DNA of 22,304 bases from JAZNSB01 sp045590955 (lineage in GTDB: Bacteria; Pseudomonadota; Alphaproteobacteria; RF32; CAG-239), in NCBI GenBank assembly GCA_045590955.1, contig JAZNSB010000043.1, positions 1-22,304 on the forward strand, in the 5' to 3' direction. Under the pieces are notes generated by a model. It worked only from the letters and a program-made list of their open reading frames with translations, was not told the DNA's origin and made no database searches. Position 1 is the first letter of the stretch. Each line of letters begins with the position of its first letter. A program made the position numbers and the translations under genes. Shown in pieces: positions 17,253 to 22,304 of this stretch.

Positions 17253-18579
17253 CTGCCAAAAAGACGAATCCTTTCACCCATTTTGTCCCCTCTTTTCTTA
17301 AATTTTCTATACTATAATTTATAAGCGAAAGTCCTGATTTTTTTAAACATTTTTCAATGTATTTTTTGCTATGTAAATATCTTCCGCTGATGTGTAAAAA
17401 ACTATCTTGATTATTGATATAATTTTGAGAAACAGAAAACAAAAATTTACCGTTAGTTTCAAGTGAATTGGCAATAGATAAAAATACCTTTTCAAGCTCT
17501 CTAAAATATGTAAAAACATCTGCACCGATTATTAAATTAAATGAAAAATTTTGTGCATTTAAAAAGGCAGATACATCTGCACAAAAAAGCTTGTCATAAT
17601 AGTTGTTTTTTGTTGCATTTTTCAGCATTTGCTCTGATAAATCCACTCCCAACAAAGCACCTTTTTTTGCATATTTTTTTAAAAATTTTCCACACAATCC
17701 GGTGCCACATCCAACATCTAAAATTTGTAAATTTTGCGGATATTTTTTGCCATATATATTATTCAAATTTTGATTGATTATTTCCGGAACTTTATATTTT
17801 AAACCTTTTAATGTTATATCAAATTCATCTGCAAAAACATCAAAAACTTTTTTTACGTATTTTTGATTATCATGTTTTTTTTGCTCGCCCAAAATAGCTG
17901 TTATCATGTGGTTTGCAACATCATTTTTGCCGGATATTTTTTTCCATTTTAAAGCATAGTTTTTTGCAGTTTTATACAGACCTGCATCACAAATTTCATA
18001 TAACAAATATCCAAAATTAAGTGCGTGAGATTGGTCTTCAGGAGAGATTTTAACTGCCATAAATCCATGTTTTGCACTTTCTTTGAGCATATATATTTTT
18101 TGATATGTTTGTGATAAATAATTGTGCAACCAATCATCCTTTTTATTTATTTTTAAGGCATCTTTAAATGAAGTTAATGCCTCTTGATATTTACCAGATT
18201 GCAAAAAAGAATTTCCCAACAAAATATAAGCAGAAAAATTTTTAGAATCCAAAACAACTGCTTTTTTTGCATTATCTATACTTTTTTTGTATTTTTTTAA
18301 TTCGTAAAATGCGTTGCCCAAATTGAGCAAATTTGAAACATTTTTTTTATTTAATTTATATGCTTTTTTATAGTAACAAAGAGCATCTTTGGTTTTTCCT
18401 TTTTTCAAATATATATTACCCAAAACCGTAAGAGCTGTCTGATTTTTAGAATCTGCCGACAACACTCTTTGCATTATTTTGTGTGATTGCGCGAATCTGT
18501 TTTTTTCATACGCAATTATGCCCAAAGCCGTTAATATCCTTATTTTTTCAGCATATATATCTTGTCTGTTTTTTGTCAT
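17236..18579 (-). CDS. TPR-repeat protein fused to a class I SAM-dependent methyltransferase
   Basis: The protein has 447 residues from the ATG at 18579. The N-terminal half (about 15-200) has at least four TPR-like helix pairs, for example ALTVLGNIYLKKGKTKDALCYY, NLLNLGNAFYELKKYKKSI and AYILLGNSFLQSGKYQEAL. The C-terminal half (about 245-447) is a Rossmann methyltransferase with motif I ILDVGCGTG (286-294), acidic strand-2 end GVDLS (about 311-315) and a motif-IV-like LIIGADVFTYF (about 349-359). Such TPR-methyltransferases are known as a predicted family; the substrate is not clear, with protein, glycan or small-molecule targets all possible. A TTG codon at 18597 could add six residues; neither start has a clear ribosome site. 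The gene is very Lys- and Asn-rich with many poly-T tracts, more AT-rich than its neighbours. Confidence 0.85.
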   Translation of the reverse strand: MTKNRQDIYAEKIRILTALGIIAYEKNRFAQSHKIMQRVLSADSKNQTALTVLGNIYLKKGKTKDALCYYKKAYKLNKKNVSNLLNLGNAFYELKKYKKSIDNAKKAVVLDSKNFSAYILLGNSFLQSGKYQEALTSFKDALKINKKDDWLHNYLSQTYQKIYMLKESAKHGFMAVKISPEDQSHALNFGYLLYEICDAGLYKTAKNYALKWKKISGKNDVANHMITAILGEQKKHDNQKYVKKVFDVFADEFDITLKGLKYKVPEIINQNLNNIYGKKYPQNLQILDVGCGTGLCGKFLKKYAKKGALLGVDLSEQMLKNATKNNYYDKLFCADVSAFLNAQNFSFNLIIGADVFTYFRELEKVFLSIANSLETNGKFLFSVSQNYINNQDSFLHISGRYLHSKKYIEKCLKKSGLSLINYSIENLRKEGTKWVKGFVFLAEKKPL

Positions 18580-18614
18580 GAATAAATTATTATTCAAATT
18601 TAGTAAAAAAAATG

Positions 18615-18643
18615 TTGACGTATTAAATTTATTATATTAAATA
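18615..18643 (+). promoter_or_regulatory. Promoter of tRNA-Leu
   Basis: TTGACG (18615-18620) is followed after 17 bp by TAAATA (18638-18643), which would start RNA near 18650, a few bases before the tRNA. The core TTGACGTATTAAATTT (18615-18630) repeats the DUF2934 promoter exactly. The -10 match is moderate. On the opposite strand TATAAT (18636-18631) could serve the TPR-methyltransferase gene. Confidence 0.6.
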
Positions 18644-18656
18644 TGCCATTACCGAT

Positions 18657-18742
18657 GGGGGTGTGGCGGAACTGGTAGACGCGCTAGACTCAAAATCTTG
18701 TTCGCTCAGCGAGTAGGAGTTCAAGTCTCCTCACCCCTACCA
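18657..18742 (+). tRNA. tRNA-Leu, anticodon CAA
   Basis: This 86-nt class II tRNA includes the encoded CCA (18740-18742). The acceptor GGGGGTG (18657-18663) pairs with CACCCCT (18732-18738), with a G-U pair at 1-72 and discriminator A. The D-arm GGCGGAACTGGTAGACGC region is standard for leucine tRNA. The anticodon loop CTCAAAA puts CAA at 18691-18693, decoding UUG. The anticodon stem CTAGA/TCTTG has a T-T mismatch at 28-42. A long variable arm (CGC TCA GCG within 18703-18711) and the T-arm AGGAG-TTCAAGT-CTCCT (18715-18731) complete the fold. Confidence 0.97.
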
Positions 18743-18747
18743 ATCAT

Positions 18748-18777
18748 AAAAAGAGCTTCTGATGAAGCTCTTTTTTT
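18748..18777 (+). terminator. Intrinsic terminator of tRNA-Leu
   Basis: AAGAGCTTC (18751-18759) pairs with GAAGCTCTT (18764-18772) around a TGAT loop, followed by a T run to 18777. It begins 6 nt after the CCA end. Confidence 0.93.
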
Positions 18778-18806
18778 ATTTTAAATAATTTCCTGTTAAT
18801 TTTAAC

Positions 18807-18837
18807 AAAAAATAGCCTCAGAAAATTTGAGGCTATT
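18807..18837 (-). terminator. Intrinsic terminator of the CxxC membrane protein gene
   Basis: AATAGCCTCA (18811-18820) pairs with TGAGGCTATT (18828-18837), a perfect 10-bp stem with a 7-nt loop. On the minus strand the stem is followed by a T run (complement of 18807-18812). It lies 16 bp past the stop at 18853. Confidence 0.88.
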
Positions 18838-18852
18838 GATAAAAATTTTTAC

Positions 18853-19377
18853 CTAATATATATCCGGCAATTTTTCCTGACAAAGCGGAAAATATGTGAA
18901 ATATACACTGATTAATGCAAGGGCAACAACAGGCAAAACAACCTTTTCAAACGGGAAATGTGCATGACCACCGTTTCTTGCCTTCATCCATTGATATAAT
19001 TTTGATGAATATATAAATGCAAGACCACCAATAATGGTGCTAAACAAAAACGGATCTATATAAAACAACAAAATTGCTTCTGCATGGTATTTTAATGTGT
19101 CTATATATAAAAAACCTACCAATGAAAATGAAAGCAAAAAGATAAGTGTGTCCCTACCCTTGAATTTGTATGATTTTGCATCACACCATTTGATAGTCCA
19201 ATATGCCATCAAAACCAAAATGGCACCTAACCAAACGCCAATTACAGAATCGTCAACTCCAAGACGTCTGGCAATTTCAAGTGATGCACCAACTGCAATG
19301 GTGCAAACCGCACATGCCGGATTAGCATATGACGGTAGAGCAAAAAACAATGCCACTAATAATGCAAGTATTAACAT
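18853..19377 (-). CDS. Small exported/membrane protein with N-terminal CxxC motif
   Basis: The 174-residue protein starts with a signal-like helix (1-18, ending PSYA) and then a CAVC motif (Cys22, Cys25) in NPACAVCTIAVGASLEIARRLGVDD. Three or four membrane helices follow (about 46-63, 78-92, 101-123 and 146-163). A His/Gly segment (NGGHAHF, 135-141) lies between helices, and Cys166 is near the C-terminus. The start has AAGGAAA a few bases upstream. I recall similar 'CxxC-TxAVGA...LGxDD' membrane proteins without an assigned role. The two cysteines would be at the outer face of the membrane after the first helix and could be redox active or bind a metal; this is inference. The gene is a single unit, divergent from the MATE transporter. 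Confidence 0.82.
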   Translation of the reverse strand: MLILALLVALFFALPSYANPACAVCTIAVGASLEIARRLGVDDSVIGVWLGAILVLMAYWTIKWCDAKSYKFKGRDTLIFLLSFSLVGFLYIDTLKYHAEAILLFYIDPFLFSTIIGGLAFIYSSKLYQWMKARNGGHAHFPFEKVVLPVVALALISVYFTYFPLCQEKLPDIY

Positions 19378-19446
19378 CTTTATTTTCCTTTCTTACTTCT
19401 GATATAAACAGCAAACAACAAACAATCAAACAAATCAACAATTTTC

Positions 19447-19474
19447 TTTACATTATAACAATTTGTTATATATC
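19447..19474 (+). promoter_or_regulatory. Candidate promoter and operator before the MATE transporter
   Basis: TTTACA (19447-19452) and TATATC (19469-19474) are 16 bp apart. A perfect odd-centred palindrome, TATAACAATTTGTTATA (19454-19470), fills the spacer and touches the -10. On the other strand TATAAT (19457-19452) could be the -10 of the divergent CxxC gene. This arrangement fits repressor control of one or both genes, but no regulator gene is adjacent. Confidence 0.5.
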
Positions 19475-19493
19475 TATGCTACGGAGAAAATAA

Positions 19494-20837
19494 ATGAAAT
19501 ATAATTTAAAATTTGTATTAAAAATGGCAATACCCATTGCCTTGTCTTATCTGGCCGTGGGCCTGATGAACCTGGTAGATGCCTTGGTGGTGGGAAACTA
19601 TAATACAAATGCCTTAGCTTATATTGGTATGGCAAACTCCGTATTTGTGTTTTTGTTTTGTATTCCTTTGGCTTTGTTGCAAGGAGTGCAAATATATTCT
19701 TCTCAACAATATGGCGCAAAAAAGTTTAAAGAATGTGGCAAAATTTTTAAACACGGTCGCATATATGCTTGGATTTTATCTTTAATTTTTGTGCCTTTTG
19801 GTTTATGCGGAAAGTATATTTTTACTTGGTTGGGCCAATCTGAAGAAATTGTTGAAAACTCTGCAAATTTGCTATCTATTTATACATTTTCCATTCCATT
19901 TATTTTGTATTATGCAAATACAAACTATTTTTTACAATCAATCAAAAAACCTTATATCGGAACATATGGATTTATTGTGGGAAATATATGCAATGTAATA
20001 CTTAACCCAATGTTGGTATTTGGTTTTTGGTTTATTTCTCCCATGGGAGCAGAAGGTTGCGCTGTTGCAACGCTTATAATAAGAATGATTATGGCATTAT
20101 ATATGCACTGGTATATGTATTGTTTCAGAAAAAATAAAAAGGCCGCAAAACACTTTAATCTGAGCTATAAAACAAAAAACTGGCTAAAAGAAAGTCTGCC
20201 TTTAAGAAAAATAGGATACGGATTGGGTTTGATTGTGTTGGCAACAGACGGGTCTTTTTCTGTTATAAACGTGTTTGCCGGCTGGCTGGGTGTGCAAAAC
20301 TTGGCAACTTTTACAATTATTACAAACGTTAACGTTTTTGTGTTTATGATATTTTTTGCAATATCACAAGCAACAACTTTGGTGGTTGCACATACATACG
20401 GTGCAAAAACATATAATAAGCTAAAATCTGCAACTTTGGCAGGATATATTATATATCTTTTGTCTGCATTAGTTTTGTTCTCAGGACTGTATTTCTTTGC
20501 AGAAAACATTTTTGGCGTATTTACAAATGATATAAACATTATTGCGATTATCTTGCCATTGTTGCCTATTATTTTGATTGATTTGGTGGTTGATACCGCT
20601 CCTTTGAATGTGGAAGCATCTTTAAGGGGGGTAAGTGATATTAAATACTTGACAATTACGCAAATTATCTCTTTCTTGTTGTTCCGCCTTACGGCATGTT
20701 ATGTACTGGCTTTTGTATATAATATGTCTCTAAGCGGTTTAATTCTTGGATTGGCCGGCGGTGGAATTGGCTCTGCGCTGATGAACATTCCAAGATTGGT
20801 ATATATTTATAAAAAGCTTAATAAGGATAACAAATGA
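19494..20837 (+). CDS. MATE-family multidrug/metabolite efflux transporter
   Basis: MATE proteins are inner-membrane antiporters that export drugs or metabolites in exchange for Na+ or H+. The 447-residue protein matches family length (about 450) and has about 12 membrane helices in two pseudo-symmetric halves. The first half begins KMAIPIALSYLAVGLMNLVDALVVGNYN (10-37), with the conserved Asp29 position in the VDxxxVG-type segment. The second half begins around 240 with SLPLRKIGYGLGLIVLA and contains QATTLVVAHTYGAKTYNKLKSA (294-315), the family's Q-x-x-T-VA-x-x-xGA segment. GGAG (19483-19486) precedes the ATG by 7 bases. The gene overlaps the next by 4 nt (ATGA). NorM/VcmA-like activity is a reasonable guess; the substrate is unknown. 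Confidence 0.9.
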   Translation: MKYNLKFVLKMAIPIALSYLAVGLMNLVDALVVGNYNTNALAYIGMANSVFVFLFCIPLALLQGVQIYSSQQYGAKKFKECGKIFKHGRIYAWILSLIFVPFGLCGKYIFTWLGQSEEIVENSANLLSIYTFSIPFILYYANTNYFLQSIKKPYIGTYGFIVGNICNVILNPMLVFGFWFISPMGAEGCAVATLIIRMIMALYMHWYMYCFRKNKKAAKHFNLSYKTKNWLKESLPLRKIGYGLGLIVLATDGSFSVINVFAGWLGVQNLATFTIITNVNVFVFMIFFAISQATTLVVAHTYGAKTYNKLKSATLAGYIIYLLSALVLFSGLYFFAENIFGVFTNDINIIAIILPLLPIILIDLVVDTAPLNVEASLRGVSDIKYLTITQIISFLLFRLTACYVLAFVYNMSLSGLILGLAGGGIGSALMNIPRLVYIYKKLNKDNK

Positions 20838-21196
20838 CTAAACTAGATAAATTTAATTCGCTCAACAAAGTAGAACAACGTGCAATTGAAAATCAAGCTC
20901 AATATAGATTAGATGTATTGCTTGCAAGCAATACTTATGGAAAATGGGCTAGCGAAAATCAGGAAAGATTGTTGGATAAATTCAAAGAATTTTATTCTTA
21001 TCAATCTCCTGAAACAATTGCTAATTTGGTTGAAAAAGATAATCAAAGAAACGTTGATCTTGCCTTTAACGCAAAAGAATATCGCAAAGAATATCAGACA
21101 AAGGTAAAAAGAGTGGCAGAAAAACTTGATGAAGGTAGACTTGAGTACAACACTCGTTTGGTTATTGAACAAATTAAATCTTCAAAAGAAAAATAA
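20834..21196 (+). CDS. Hypothetical helical protein coupled to the MATE gene
   Basis: I do not recognise this 120-residue protein. It is polar, rich in Lys, Glu, Asn and Gln, with no Cys and no membrane or signal segment, and is probably all helical (for example residues 9-32, 38-53, 58-78 and 84-117). Its ATG overlaps the MATE stop by 4 nt, so it is co-translated with the transporter, and the unit ends at a terminator right after its stop. Coupling suggests a role tied to the transporter, but neighbouring small housekeeping proteins are also often coupled by chance in compact genomes. Confidence 0.78.
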   Translation: MTKLDKFNSLNKVEQRAIENQAQYRLDVLLASNTYGKWASENQERLLDKFKEFYSYQSPETIANLVEKDNQRNVDLAFNAKEYRKEYQTKVKRVAEKLDEGRLEYNTRLVIEQIKSSKEK

Positions 21197-21224
21197 AAAA
21201 GGGGAAATTCATTCCCCTTTTTTT
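21195..21224. terminator. Bidirectional intrinsic terminator
   Basis: GGGGAA (21201-21206) pairs with TTCCCC (21212-21217) around an ATTCA loop, and the stem is extended by the A run before it and the T run after it. It lies between the convergent 120-residue gene (ends 21196) and cysS (ends 21223). Confidence 0.9.
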
Positions 21225-22304
21225 ATGCTTTTTTCCAAGTTGTTCCGGTTGGAGTATCTTCAAGTAAAATGCCTTTTTCTTTTAATTCATTTCTTATGGC
21301 ATCTGCTCTTGCCCAATCTTTATTCTTTTTAGCAACAAGTCTTTCTTCTATGAGAGCATTTATTTGCTCATCTTGATCTTCTGCATCACCTTTGAACCAC
21401 TGCTCAGCATCATTATACAATAAGCCCAAAACTTCTGCAGAACCAAGCAATAAGCCCTTGAATTGTGACTTTTCTTCTATTGTTTGTGCTTTGTTTAATG
21501 AATTTACAATATCATGCATATATGACAATGCCTGAGGCACATTTAAGTCATCACATAATGCCTGTTCTATTCTGGGGTCGCAAATTTTTTTGCATTCAAC
21601 ATCTGCAACCTTTAACAACGCATTATAAAACTTGTCTAATGTATTTTTTGCCTGAGTTAAAGCTTCAAACGTAAAGTTAAGCGGTTGGTGATAATGTGTG
21701 GAAATAAATAACAGACGCAATGCTTCTGCCGGATATTTTGCCAAAACATCTGCAACTGTATAAAAATTGCCCAAAGATTTGCTCATTTTAACGCCATCTA
21801 CCATTAGCATGCCGGCATGAAGCCAATATCTGGCATAGCTATCTTGAGGATGAGCACACATTGACTGAGCGCATTCATTTTCATGGTGAGGAAAAATTAA
21901 GTCTGAACCTCCTCCATGAATGTCAAAAGAATTACCTAAAAGTTCTGAACTCATGGCAGAACATTCCAAGTGCCAGCCAGGTCTGCCATAACCAAATGGA
22001 GAATCCCATCCTTGTTCTCCCTGCTCTTTTGATGCAGGTTTCCACAAAATAAAGTCCGCCGGATTTTTCTTATAATCTGCAACTTCTATTCTTGCACCGG
22101 CAATCATTTCTTTCATGGGTTTGCCTGATAAAAATCCATAATTTCTCATGCTATCAACGTCAAACAATACGTGTTTTTGAGATTCATAAGCATGACCGTT
22201 GGCAAGAAGCAGTTCAACAAGTTTTATCATTTGAGGAATATACTCTGTGGCCTTCGGTCTAAAATCCGGATCTTTAACATTTAATTTATGCATATCTTCC
22301 AAAT
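21223..22304 (-). CDS. cysS: Cysteinyl-tRNA synthetase, C-terminal part (cut by window edge)
   Basis: CysRS charges tRNA-Cys with cysteine in the cytoplasm. About 360 residues are visible; the family is about 460 long, so roughly 100 N-terminal residues with the HIGH motif lie outside the window. Visible landmarks include WDSPFGYGRPGWHLECSAM with the zinc-ligand Cys, the IHGGGSDLIFPHHENE stretch carrying the other zinc ligands, and the KMSKS loop (VKMSKSLGNF, codons at about 21789-21775). The DALR-type helical domain (about PQALSYMHDIV) and the C-terminal tRNA-binding region (WARADAIRNELKEKGI..EDTPTGTTWK) follow. The frame is open to the window end; the TTG at 22302 is internal, not the start. 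The stop lies next to the bidirectional terminator. Confidence 0.97.
   Translation of the reverse strand, partial: LEDMHKLNVKDPDFRPKATEYIPQMIKLVELLLANGHAYESQKHVLFDVDSMRNYGFLSGKPMKEMIAGARIEVADYKKNPADFILWKPASKEQGEQGWDSPFGYGRPGWHLECSAMSSELLGNSFDIHGGGSDLIFPHHENECAQSMCAHPQDSYARYWLHAGMLMVDGVKMSKSLGNFYTVADVLAKYPAEALRLLFISTHYHQPLNFTFEALTQAKNTLDKFYNALLKVADVECKKICDPRIEQALCDDLNVPQALSYMHDIVNSLNKAQTIEEKSQFKGLLLGSAEVLGLLYNDAEQWFKGDAEDQDEQINALIEERLVAKKNKDWARADAIRNELKEKGILLEDTPTGTTWKKA

Noticed and set aside
18657..19377. tRNA-Leu as an integration site for a mobile island
   Set aside because: No duplicated tRNA 3' end, integrase or direct repeat was found next to it; a terminator and an ordinary gene follow.
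22300..22302. TTG as the start of cysS
   Set aside because: Homology to CysRS continues through this point and the HIGH-motif region is missing, so the gene must extend beyond the window.
1..22304. CRISPR array, insertion sequence or prophage
   Set aside because: No regularly spaced repeats, no transposase- or integrase-like protein, and no phage structural gene was seen on either strand.

Overview
The window looks like chromosomal DNA of an AT-rich alphaproteobacterium; by eye GC is about 35% over most of it. The class assignment rests on three things. The TrkA and DusB (NifR3) sequences look alphaproteobacterial. Their genes lie next to each other, as in the nifR3-ntr-trkA region of that class but without the ntr genes. 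A giant coiled-coil protein upstream of them has a C-terminal block that I recall from alphaproteobacterial TipN-like polar proteins. The standard code is used (TGA is a stop, Trp is TGG). The low GC, tight gene overlaps and glycogen genes would suit one of the uncultured host-associated (for example gut) lineages, but that placement is inference. No transposase, integrase, phage gene, CRISPR array or rRNA is visible.

Layout. Positions 1-5571 (minus strand) hold an operon read as TipN-like coiled-coil protein, then dusB, then trkA (cut by the window edge), joined by a 1-nt and a 4-nt overlap. Positions 5696-8771 (minus) hold a MacAB-type ABC export operon: membrane fusion protein, ATPase, FtsX/MacB permease, again with overlapping stops and starts. 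Positions 8854-10321 (plus) hold a two-gene unit of unknown function with its own near-consensus promoter and a strong terminator. Its GC is slightly raised, and it is the least explained part of the window. Positions 10333-16757 (minus) hold a glycogen/alpha-glucan operon, glgB-glgX-malQ. A small DUF2934-type protein with a Ser/Lys/Cys-rich tail follows on the plus strand (16964-17191), converging on a minus-strand TPR-methyltransferase fusion (17236-18579). Next come tRNA-Leu(CAA), a small CxxC membrane protein (18853-19377, minus), a divergent MATE-family transporter (19494-20837, plus) coupled to a 120-residue helical protein, and the 3' part of cysS (minus, running off the right edge).

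How the genes work together. GlgB, GlgX and MalQ provide branching, debranching and maltodextrin rearrangement. Synthesis (glgC, glgA) and phosphorolysis (glgP) must be encoded elsewhere if present. The MacAB-like proteins would form an inner-membrane exporter that needs an outer-membrane channel not encoded here. Convergent gene pairs are separated by compact hairpins flanked by A and T runs that can stop transcription from both sides. Two transcription units (the DUF2934 gene and tRNA-Leu) share an identical 16-nt promoter core, and the unknown two-gene unit shares its first 8 nt. The longest non-coding gap is about 206 bp, so the window is densely coding and contains no gene-free stretch over 300 bp.
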